From Arthrobacter sp. YN (GTDB lineage: Bacteria; Actinomycetota; Actinomycetes; Actinomycetales; Micrococcaceae), in assembly GCF_002224285.1 (NCBI RefSeq), contig NZ_CP022436.1:1116001-1180000 (forward strand): a stretch of 64,000 nucleotides of DNA, in the 5' to 3' direction. Position 1 is the first letter of the stretch. Every line of letters begins with the position of its first letter. Made by a program: the position numbers and the translations under genes. The notes beneath the pieces are model-generated. The model was not told the origin of the DNA. It saw only the letters and a list, made by a program, of their open reading frames with translations, and made no database searches. Of the stretch, positions 1 through 7,206 are shown piece after piece.

Positions 1-675
1 GGTCTGGATGAGGGCGGCGGCGTCGGGGTCGATGTCCACTTTGCGGCGCAGGTAGGAAATGTAGGACTCAACGATCGAGGCGTCACCGTTGAAGTCGTAT
101 TCCCAGACGTGGTCCAGGATCTGGGCCTTGGAAAGTACCCGGTTGGGGTTCAGCATGAGGTAGCGGAGGAGCTTGAACTCGGTGGGGGACAGCTCGATGA
201 CGGTGCCGCCTCGGCGGACCTCGTGGGCGTCGTCGTCGAGTTCAAGATCGTCGACGCGGATCACGGCGTCGTCGTCTTCCAGCGGCTGCGTGCGGCGGAG
301 GACGGCGCGGATGCGTGCTACCACTTCGTCGAGGCTGAAGGGCTTGGTGACGTAGTCGTCCCCGCCCACGGTCAGGCCGGTGACCTTGTCCTCGGTGTCA
401 TCCTTCGCGGTCAGGAACAGGACGGGGAAGTGCTTGCCGGCCGCGCGGAGGCGGCGCGTCACCGTAAAGCCGTCCATGTCCGGGAGCATGACGTCCAGGA
501 CAGCGAGGTCCGGAGAATGGAGATCGGCTGCGGCGAGGGCTTCGCGGCCATTGGACGCGGCAACGACCTCGAAACCTGCAAAGCGCAGGGACGTGGAGAG
601 CAGCTCGCGGATGTTGGGTTCGTCATCGACGACAAGGAGCTTGGCTTCGGGGCCGTTCTTCTTCATGACATCCAT
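1..675 (-). CDS. OmpR/PhoB-family response regulator (3' end outside window)
   Basis: This is a two-component response regulator, a cytoplasmic DNA-binding protein activated by phosphorylation from a partner sensor kinase. The kinase is not visible and probably lies beyond the left edge. The N-terminal receiver domain (residues about 12-125) shows the acidic pair D17/D18, the phospho-acceptor D61 in VLDVMLPDMDG, T89 and K111 in VTKPFS. The C-terminal winged-helix domain (about 140-225) carries the family signature ELSPTEFKLLRYLM and the recognition-helix segment SIVESYISYLRRK. At least 225 residues are present and only the last few are missing. The ATG at 675 has GGGAG four bases upstream. 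A second in-frame ATG at 666 is possible and has better spacing. The inducing signal cannot be told from sequence. Confidence 0.93.
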   Translation of the reverse strand, partial: MDVMKKNGPEAKLLVVDDEPNIRELLSTSLRFAGFEVVAASNGREALAAADLHSPDLAVLDVMLPDMDGFTVTRRLRAAGKHFPVLFLTAKDDTEDKVTGLTVGGDDYVTKPFSLDEVVARIRAVLRRTQPLEDDDAVIRVDDLELDDDAHEVRRGGTVIELSPTEFKLLRYLMLNPNRVLSKAQILDHVWEYDFNGDASIVESYISYLRRKVDIDPDAAALIQT

Positions 676-679
676 GATG

Positions 680-696
680 CTCCCAGAAACTGGGAG
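680..696 (-). promoter_or_regulatory. Hairpin covering the ribosome binding site of the response regulator
   Basis: A perfect 7-bp inverted repeat (CTCCCAG, loop of three, CTGGGAG) lies just upstream of the response-regulator start. On the coding strand the 3' arm contains the GGGAG Shine-Dalgarno sequence, so the folded RNA would hide the ribosome binding site. Whether this matters in the cell is inference. Confidence 0.4.
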
Positions 697-785
697 TTCT
701 CTGGACGCTGCATGTGAGCGGACTGCGTGGCTGGATGAGGCTCACGCCCCGCACGATCGCGGCTTCTCGCGCGCCCAACGTCACC

Positions 786-1421
786 TCACGCACCCAACGC
801 CAGGCCCGCTCCCAGTGCCACCATGGTCACGGCGATGCCGCCGTCCAGGAACCGCCACGACAGGGGCTTCGCAAAGAAGCCACGGAGAAAACGGGCACCG
901 AAGCCCAGGGAGCAGAACCAGAGGATGCTGCCCAGCATGGCGCCGGCCCCAAACCACCACTGCAGGGGAGTCCCTTGCGCGCTGGCAATGGAACCGAGCA
1001 GGGCGATGTCCAGGTAGACGTGCGGATTGAGCCATGTCAGTGCCAGGACGGTGGTGACGGCTGCTGCGACGCCGCGTTTCGCGCCGCCGTCGTTCGTCGA
1101 CTCGCCTCCCGTGGTCAGCGACTGCGGGCGCAGTGCGCGTCGGGCCGCCATGATGCCGTACGTCACCAGGAAGGCCGCCCCCACATAGCGAAGAACGACG
1201 ACGGCGGCCGGGGCTGCCGTAATGAGGGCGCCGGTGCCAAGGACACCGGCAGCGATCAGCACGGCGTCGGACAACGCGCACACCGCCACGACCGGGACGA
1301 TGTGCTCGCCACGGATTCCCTGCCTCAGTACGAAGGCGTTCTGTGCGCCGATGGCAACGATGAGGGCCAGGCCTGTGACAAGGCCGAGGCCTGCGGAGTG
1401 AAAGAAATCGGTGTAAGTCAT
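786..1421 (-). CDS. lysE: LysE/ArgO-family basic amino-acid exporter
   Basis: An integral membrane exporter of the LysE superfamily, expected to pump lysine and/or arginine out of the cell when they accumulate, for example from peptides. The 211-residue length and the N-terminal sequence fit the family: the first helix is followed by the signature GAQNAFVLRQGIRGEH. About six hydrophobic helices are visible, with a charged cytoplasmic loop (RRALRPQS...) in the middle. It is divergent from a LysR-type regulator only 68 bases away, the classic lysE-lysG arrangement of actinobacteria. It is therefore probably induced by the neighbouring regulator bound to lysine or arginine. ArgO is the Gram-negative name for the same family. 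The exact substrate is not determined. Confidence 0.9.
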   Translation of the reverse strand: MTYTDFFHSAGLGLVTGLALIVAIGAQNAFVLRQGIRGEHIVPVVAVCALSDAVLIAAGVLGTGALITAAPAAVVVLRYVGAAFLVTYGIMAARRALRPQSLTTGGESTNDGGAKRGVAAAVTTVLALTWLNPHVYLDIALLGSIASAQGTPLQWWFGAGAMLGSILWFCSLGFGARFLRGFFAKPLSWRFLDGGIAVTMVALGAGLALGA

Positions 1422-1473
1422 CTTTCGAAACTACGGGCGCTCATTACTTTAGACCAGCTAATGATTCTGATGG

Positions 1474-1494
1474 GGCATAAGATGTTCTTATGCC
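1474..1494. promoter_or_regulatory. Inverted repeat overlapping the lysG start codon (candidate LysG operator)
   Basis: Perfect 8-bp arms GGCATAAG (1474-1481) and CTTATGCC (1487-1494) flank a 5-base centre in the lysE-lysG intergenic region. The right arm covers the ATG of lysG at 1490. LysR-type regulators bind dyads in the promoter they share with their divergent target and often repress themselves, so this is a good candidate site. Its placement over the start codon suggests autorepression. Binding is inferred. Confidence 0.5.
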
Positions 1495-2413
1495 GCAGTT
1501 TCCTTCCGAGCAGTTGCTGACCTTCGCCACCGTCCTCTCCGAGGGCACACTGGACTCCGCAGCGCGCCTCCTGCACATCACGCCCTCCGCTGTCTCCCAG
1601 AGATTGAAAGCCTTGGAGCAATCTGCGGGTCGTGTTCTGCTGCAGCGGAGCAACCCGGTCAAAGCCACCGAAGCAGGCGAGGTGGTCCTCCGCTTGGCCC
1701 GCCAAGTGGCGCAGCTCGAAGCGGATGCAGGAAGGGAGCTCGGGTTGGGTACGGACGGTGCGCGTCTTGCCGTGCCGATCGTGGTCAACGCGGACTCGCT
1801 GGCGGTGTGGTTCCTGCAGGCGCTGGCGGGTGTCCCCGACGATCTCAATGTCACCTTCGACCTTCACCGGGACGATGAACAGCATTCAACGTCCCTGCTG
1901 CGCTCGGGTACAGTCATGGCTGCAGTGACTGCGACCCCCGAGCCCGTGCAAGGGTGCCGTGTGGAAAGCCTGGGCGTCATGCGGTACCGGGCCGTCGCGG
2001 CGCCGGGCTATGTGGACCGGTGGTTCCCTGATTTCCCCAAGGGCCTGGACGGCGAGGCCCTCAATGCGGCCCCCACTGTGGATTTCGACCGCAAGGACAC
2101 CTATCAATGGGCCTTTGTGCAGTCGTGGCCGGGCGCAGCCGGGAAACCAGTGACGGAACGGCGCGGGCCCCGCCACTATGTTCCGGCCTCCCACGATTTC
2201 GGTGACGCGATCCGGCTTGGCCTGGGCTGGGGACTGATCCCGGAGGTCCAGTGCGGACCCGATATTGCCGACGGCCGCCTCATTGAACTTGCCCCGGAGA
2301 GACCCTTCGATGTCCCACTGTATTGGCAGCGCTGGAAGACGGCTTCCAGGGTATTGGACGTTCTCAGCGATACGGTGCGTGAAGTATCCGCGCGGTACCT
2401 CACCGCCGCCTGA
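1490..2413 (+). CDS. lysG: LysR-family regulator, LysG/ArgP type
   Basis: A LysR-type transcription factor of 307 residues, the usual size. The N-terminal winged helix-turn-helix (residues about 4-62) reads FATVLSEGTLDSAARLLHITPSAVSQRLKALEQ, which matches the ArgP/LysG (former IciA) subgroup closely. The remaining 230 residues form the effector-binding domain, expected to sense lysine, arginine or histidine. Its divergent neighbour is a LysE-type exporter. The family model is that amino-acid-bound LysG activates lysE transcription to relieve intracellular excess. A dyad overlaps the start codon and could serve autoregulation. Confidence 0.9.
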   Translation: MPQFPSEQLLTFATVLSEGTLDSAARLLHITPSAVSQRLKALEQSAGRVLLQRSNPVKATEAGEVVLRLARQVAQLEADAGRELGLGTDGARLAVPIVVNADSLAVWFLQALAGVPDDLNVTFDLHRDDEQHSTSLLRSGTVMAAVTATPEPVQGCRVESLGVMRYRAVAAPGYVDRWFPDFPKGLDGEALNAAPTVDFDRKDTYQWAFVQSWPGAAGKPVTERRGPRHYVPASHDFGDAIRLGLGWGLIPEVQCGPDIADGRLIELAPERPFDVPLYWQRWKTASRVLDVLSDTVREVSARYLTAA

Positions 2414-2482
2414 ATGCGGCTAAATCCGAACACGCCCAGGGATGCTTCCAATAATGTCAGTGCCCCGTTCCACACTTGAAAC

Positions 2483-2707
2483 ATGGCAACCACAGCAGCT
2501 CCAGTCAGCATCCACCAGCACCAGGACACAGCGGACATCGAGTTCCACGTGACCTACCTCGACAGCGATACCGGCAGGGTCAGGCGTGAGGACTTCCATG
2601 ACCTCGCAGCCGCCGAGCGCTTCGCCAATGCCCAGCTCCGTGACGAGGATTGCTGGGCAGTGGTGGACCACGTCACCGTCCAGCACACCCGCCGGATGGT
2701 TGCTTAG
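2483..2707 (+). CDS. Small hypothetical protein (74 aa)
   Basis: A 74-residue soluble protein that I do not recognise. It is rich in acidic residues and histidine, with no signal peptide or membrane segment, and reads as a small alpha/beta fold (DIEFHVTYLDSDTGRVRREDF, then DLAAAERFANAQLRDEDCWAVVDHV). No good Shine-Dalgarno sequence precedes the ATG. It stands alone between lysG and the convergent multicopper-oxidase gene. The composition and third-position GC look like real coding sequence. No function can be proposed. Confidence 0.6.
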   Translation: MATTAAPVSIHQHQDTADIEFHVTYLDSDTGRVRREDFHDLAAAERFANAQLRDEDCWAVVDHVTVQHTRRMVA

Positions 2708-2724
2708 GCGCTGAACCGCCTGCA

Positions 2725-4845
2725 CTATTCAGGCCGGTTACCCGAATGCCCACCATGGACAAACGGCGATGACACGCCCTGGTACTTCAGCAGCATCATC
2801 ATTCCTTCAGCTGCATGATCCAGGTTGTGGCAATGGTCCATCCAGATCCCGGGGTTATCGGCGTGGAGCAGCAGCTCCCACACTTCCCCCGGCAGCACGT
2901 CCACGGTGTCCAGGACGAGTGGCGACCCCGTGGGTGCCACACCGTTCCTGCTGAGCACTCGGACGTGGTGGCCGTGGGGATGCATGGGGTGGGGGTCCGC
3001 CGTTCGGTTCACCACCGTCACTTTCACGGTGTCACCGAGAGCGACATCGATGGACGGAACCAGCGGGTACGCCGCCCCGTTCACCGTAAACGCGTACCGC
3101 GGTATGCCGTCAACAAAACGGAACTGCCGGTCCAGGACAACCACCTCTTCCCGAGTGATGGTGGCCTCTTCCAGCCTTGGCTCGACTCCTGGTTCGCCAT
3201 ACTCCAGCAGGTCGAGCACAGGGGTGGTGTTGAAGATGCCGGGAGGGGCCTTCTCAGGGACGGTGATGTCCGGGGAGTCAGACGGAGCTACCACAACAAC
3301 AGCGCTGGACGCGGAGTCGGAGCGAAGAGTCACGGGCTGGTCCGTCATGGTGAAGGCGATGTCCACCCTGCCACCGGCCCCCAGCCGCACCAGCTTGTCG
3401 GACACCTCGCCAGGTTGGTTCACCTCGGTCCCGTCCACCGCCACCGCCTTGAAGGACGTCCCCTCCACGAGGTAGCGCTGCGGCAGGGAATCGGTGTTGA
3501 TGAGCCGCATTCTGACGCTCGATCCCAGCGCGGCCGAATACATGCTCTTGCGGTCTGAGGAGCCCAGCAACCCCAGACCGCTGAGGTCGTGTCCGGCCAC
3601 CACGATGTCCATTTCTGCGCGGGACGCTGTGGGATCGTGCACGACGAAGGTGCCGTAGAGGCCCTTGCGGACCCCCTCGGCTGAATCCTGGTGGGTGTGA
3701 TACCAGTAGGTGCCGGCTTGGGCGGCAGTAAAGCGATAGGTCATGGACTGCCCGGGCATCACCGCATCCTGGGTTGCGCCGGCTACTCCGTCCATGGCAT
3801 TGGGAACGTCGTACCCATGCCAGTGCAGGGTGACACCGGCAGTCACATCGCGATTCTTGAGCTCCACCTCCATCACCTCCCCCAACGTGGCCTCCAACGC
3901 AGGGCCCGGAAGGCTGCCAAACGTCCACGCTTCCGTGCGCTGGCCGGACGGCAGCGTCACCTGCTCCACCCGGGCCGTGAGCTCGTAGCGCCTGACCACG
4001 GGATTGGCAGGGGACTCGCCCAGAAGCCTGGTCACGGGCGTCGGATCCGCAACGGACGCGGCGTTGCCACCCTCGTGATGCCCGACGGCGGCCGAGATCA
4101 CCGCACCGTCCGCTGACCGGCTCCCCAGCCAAGCAAAGATTCCGGAGCCCAAAGCGGTACACGCCATGAGCCCGGCTACCGCGGCAGCCGCCGTCGGACG
4201 CCTGCCCCATGGGGGAGGGCCGCTGGTTCGATCCCCAGGTCCTGGCGCAACGCCGCCCTCAACTCCGCTTTTTGACCGGTTGAGGCGGCGGGGCGTGAAC
4301 AGCGCGAGCTTGGCCAGCAGCACAGTCAAAGCCATCAGCGCCAGCATCACCGCGAGGCTCCACGGTGCCGGGAACGGTCCCAGGATGAACGTCAGGGCGA
4401 GGGAAGCCACAGCCGACGCCGCTGCTGCCACCAGGGCCAAAACTGCCCACTCCCGGGACCGGGCCGTTTTTTCCCGGCCCGGGCGTGCCGGTGTTGTTCC
4501 ATCAGTTGAGGAGCCGGTGTTCCGCCTCCTCAGCAAGTACGGAACACCGGCCAGCGCGGCCCAAGCCGCGGGGATGGCGGTCAGAGGCAGGTTGATGATT
4601 GTGCGTTCGCTGGCAAACCACCAACTGCCGGCCACCAAAGCAGGAAGTAAGGCATAACGCGCCACCGTCAATGCGACGGCGACACCCACCACCAGCACGC
4701 CCAGGCCGGCTGCCCGAGACGTGGCCACCTTGCGGTTGGTGGTGGACCTGGTTGAGGAAACAGTCAACCAAACAGCGGTGATCCAGGCGCCGGCGGAGAG
4801 GACGGACAACACCAGGTCAACCGCCAGCAGCTGCGAGGTAGTCAC
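2725..4845 (-). CDS. Membrane-anchored multicopper oxidase
   Basis: A 706-residue protein combining an N-terminal membrane part with an exported multicopper oxidase. Roughly six hydrophobic segments occupy residues 1-245. The cupredoxin part (about 280-700) carries all four copper-binding motifs: HWHGYD, WYHTHQD, HPMHPHGHH and DHCHNLDHAAEGMMM, giving a type 1 site plus the trinuclear type 2/3 cluster. Such enzymes oxidise metals (Cu(I), Fe(II), Mn(II)) or phenolics while reducing oxygen to water. The substrate is not evident here. The start is GTG. Translation of the downstream gene ends 12 bases before this one begins, so the two are likely one transcript. The long membrane domain in front of a laccase-like module is unusual and suggests an electron-transfer or anchoring role. 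Confidence 0.88.
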   Translation of the reverse strand: MTTSQLLAVDLVLSVLSAGAWITAVWLTVSSTRSTTNRKVATSRAAGLGVLVVGVAVALTVARYALLPALVAGSWWFASERTIINLPLTAIPAAWAALAGVPYLLRRRNTGSSTDGTTPARPGREKTARSREWAVLALVAAAASAVASLALTFILGPFPAPWSLAVMLALMALTVLLAKLALFTPRRLNRSKSGVEGGVAPGPGDRTSGPPPWGRRPTAAAAVAGLMACTALGSGIFAWLGSRSADGAVISAAVGHHEGGNAASVADPTPVTRLLGESPANPVVRRYELTARVEQVTLPSGQRTEAWTFGSLPGPALEATLGEVMEVELKNRDVTAGVTLHWHGYDVPNAMDGVAGATQDAVMPGQSMTYRFTAAQAGTYWYHTHQDSAEGVRKGLYGTFVVHDPTASRAEMDIVVAGHDLSGLGLLGSSDRKSMYSAALGSSVRMRLINTDSLPQRYLVEGTSFKAVAVDGTEVNQPGEVSDKLVRLGAGGRVDIAFTMTDQPVTLRSDSASSAVVVVAPSDSPDITVPEKAPPGIFNTTPVLDLLEYGEPGVEPRLEEATITREEVVVLDRQFRFVDGIPRYAFTVNGAAYPLVPSIDVALGDTVKVTVVNRTADPHPMHPHGHHVRVLSRNGVAPTGSPLVLDTVDVLPGEVWELLLHADNPGIWMDHCHNLDHAAEGMMMLLKYQGVSSPFVHGGHSGNRPE

Positions 4846-4857
4846 AGCTGCCGCTGG

Positions 4858-5331
4858 TCAGGCTGTTGAGGGCGACGTTGAAGCATCCGAGGATGCAGCT
4901 TTGGGAGGCAGCGGTTGTGGGTTGAGGGCTGCCGCCCGGGCGCGGTTGAACAGCCAGTACGACATGAAGATCATCATCACGCCGACGATCGGGTGGATGG
5001 AGACAACCCACGAGCCCGCCGGGGTGATGAATTCCGGCGAAGAACCGGTCAGCATGCCGCCGATGATGAAAATGAACAACTGGAGCCACGTCAGCAGGAA
5101 AATGCCTGCAGCCAACCAGATCGTCCGGGATCCCATCCGGGCAATGGCAGCGACGATGGCGGCCAGCAGTGCTGAATAGCGGAGTACGTACTGTCCGTTC
5201 ACCGCGTGGTAAACGCCCGCTTCACGCTGGGCTTCGATGGTGTTCTGGAAATGGAAGTATCCGGCGAAGAACAGCTGTGCGAGTGCTGACAGCAGGACGA
5301 TCGCGGAGAGGACCAAGAGGGCTTTGCGCAT
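4858..5331 (-). CDS. Small four-helix membrane protein (DUF6220-like)
   Basis: A 157-residue integral membrane protein with four hydrophobic helices (about residues 5-25, 50-70, 75-95 and 110-130) and a Pro/Ser-rich cytoplasmic tail. It resembles the DUF6220 family by eye: a histidine/glutamine-rich first loop (GYFHFQNTIEAQREAGVYHAVNGQY) and a histidine in the last helix (VSIHPIVGVMMIFMSYWLF), as in small b-type haem or quinone-interacting proteins. That functional comparison is speculative. An AGAGGA box seven bases before the ATG supports the start. It is the first gene of a likely two-gene transcript with the multicopper oxidase, which makes a shared redox job plausible. Confidence 0.7.
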   Translation of the reverse strand: MRKALLVLSAIVLLSALAQLFFAGYFHFQNTIEAQREAGVYHAVNGQYVLRYSALLAAIVAAIARMGSRTIWLAAGIFLLTWLQLFIFIIGGMLTGSSPEFITPAGSWVVSIHPIVGVMMIFMSYWLFNRARAAALNPQPLPPKAASSDASTSPSTA

Positions 5332-5534
5332 TGGGGAATCCTCTGGTGGAAATTCTCAGATTCTTCTAGGCCTTTCGAACCGCCGGCTCCCTGGCTGCGG
5401 GCTTCCCCCACCGCCGACGGCTGGCCGCCTGGCTGCCTGGACCGGGGGCAACCATTAAGGGCGGAGAGCTTCACTTGGAATCGTAAAGTTGCTGGAGGTC
5501 AATAGCAAGGGTTCGCCGCTTCTAGCCGGGGCCT

Positions 5535-7193
5535 TTACTGTTCCTGCCCTACGTCCTTGCCCACATCCTTGGCATCCATGATCCGGTAGGCGTAGCCCTG
5601 TTCGGCCAGGAAACGCTGCCGTTTGGCGGCGAAATCCTGGTCCAGGGTGTCGCGGGCCACCAACGAATAGAAGCGGGCGGCGCGGCCGTCCTGCTTGGGA
5701 CGCAGGAGCCGGCCCAGCCGCTGTGCCTCTTCCTGGCGTGAGCCGAAAGAGCCCGACACCTGGATGGCCACTGACGCTTCCGGAAGGTCGATGGAGAAGT
5801 TGGCCACCTTGGACACCACCAACGTATGGATCTCACCCTTGCGGAAGGCATCAAAAAGTTTCTGCCGTGCTTTGACGGTGGTTTCGCCCTTGATCAGGGG
5901 AGCGTCCAAGCGCTCGGCGATCTCGTCCAGCTGGTCGATGTACTGGCCGATCACCAGCAACTGTTCGCCTTGGTGGACCGCTACGAGGTCTTCCACCAGC
6001 TTGGTCTTGGTTTCCGAGGTGGCGCAGAGCCTGTACTTGTCCGCGTCATCGGCCATGGCGTAGGCCACCCGTTCGTCGCGGGGCAGGTCCACGCGGACTT
6101 CCACGCAGTCTGCGGGTGCGATGTAGCCCTGCGCTTCGATGTCCTTCCACGGTGCGTCGTACCGCTTGGGCCCAATGAGGCTGAAGACCTCACCCTCCCG
6201 GCCGTCTTCCCGTACCAAGGTGGCTGTGAGGCCAAGGCGGCGCCGGGCCTGGAGGTCGGCGGTCATGCGGAAAATCGGGGCGGGCAGGAGGTGGACTTCG
6301 TCGTAGATGATGAGTCCCCAGTCGTGCCCGTCCACGAGTTCCAGGTGCGGGTAGAGCCCGCCACGCTTGGTGGTGAGGACCTGGTACGTGGCGATGGTGA
6401 CAGGGCGGACTTCCTTGACGGCTCCGGAATATTCGCCGATCTCGTCTTCGGTCAGGGAGGTCCTCTTGAGCAGCTCATCCTTCCACTGCCGGGCCGAGAC
6501 GGTGTTGGTAACCAGGATCAGCGTGGTGGTGGAGGACGTCGCCATCGCTGCCGCACCCACCAAGGTCTTGCCGGCACCACAGGGGAGTACGACGACGCCG
6601 CTGCCGCCGGCCCAGAAGTTCTCCGTGGCCAGCTTTTGGTACGGGCGCAGCTGCCAGCCGCTCTCGTCCAGCATGATGAGGTGGGGCTGCCCGTCCACGT
6701 ACCCGGCCAGGTCTTCCGCCGGCCATCCCAGTTTGAGGAGCAGCTGCTTCAATTGGCCCCGCTGCGAGGAATGCACCACCACGGTTTCGCCATCGATTCT
6801 GGGCCCCAGCAGGGGAGCGATCTTCTTGGCACGGATGACTTCCTCCAGCACGGGGTAGTCATCGGTGCGCATCACCAGACCGTGCTGGGCATCCTTCTCC
6901 AGGCGCAGCCGCCCGTAGCGGGACATGGTCTCTGCGATGTCGATCAGCAGGGCGTGCGGCACAGGGAAGCGGGAATACTTCAGCAGGGTGTCCAGCACCT
7001 GCTCGGCGTCCAGCCCCGCGGCCCGCGCGTTCCAGAGGCCCAGCGGTGTCAGGCGGTAGCTGTGCATGTGCTCGGGGGCGCGTTCCAACTCTGCAAAAGC
7101 GGCAATGGCATGCCGGGCCTCGGTGGCGAGCTCGTGGTCCACTTCCAGCAGGATGGTCTTGTCACTTTGTACGATCAGCGGACCGTCGGTCAC
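5535..7193 (-). CDS. XPB/ERCC3-type DNA repair helicase
   Basis: A superfamily 2 DNA helicase of 552 residues, homologous to the eukaryotic TFIIH subunit XPB and to mycobacterial ERCC3 (Rv0861c type). It shows the N-terminal damage-recognition-like region, Walker A (LPCGAGKT), the DEVH box (IIYDEVHLLPAP), TATLVREDGREGEVFSLIG containing the XPB RED motif, and motif VI (QRLGRLLRP). It probably unwinds or remodels DNA during repair. I place the start at the GTG at 7193, with AAGGA seven bases upstream, because the longer in-frame extension to 7367 runs through the coding end of the preceding gene. It lies 13 bases downstream of the helicase-partner gene, so the two are probably cotranscribed. 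Confidence 0.92.
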   Translation of the reverse strand: MTDGPLIVQSDKTILLEVDHELATEARHAIAAFAELERAPEHMHSYRLTPLGLWNARAAGLDAEQVLDTLLKYSRFPVPHALLIDIAETMSRYGRLRLEKDAQHGLVMRTDDYPVLEEVIRAKKIAPLLGPRIDGETVVVHSSQRGQLKQLLLKLGWPAEDLAGYVDGQPHLIMLDESGWQLRPYQKLATENFWAGGSGVVVLPCGAGKTLVGAAAMATSSTTTLILVTNTVSARQWKDELLKRTSLTEDEIGEYSGAVKEVRPVTIATYQVLTTKRGGLYPHLELVDGHDWGLIIYDEVHLLPAPIFRMTADLQARRRLGLTATLVREDGREGEVFSLIGPKRYDAPWKDIEAQGYIAPADCVEVRVDLPRDERVAYAMADDADKYRLCATSETKTKLVEDLVAVHQGEQLLVIGQYIDQLDEIAERLDAPLIKGETTVKARQKLFDAFRKGEIHTLVVSKVANFSIDLPEASVAIQVSGSFGSRQEEAQRLGRLLRPKQDGRAARFYSLVARDTLDQDFAAKRQRFLAEQGYAYRIMDAKDVGKDVGQEQ

Positions 7194-7206
7194 TGTTGAG
7201 TCCTTT

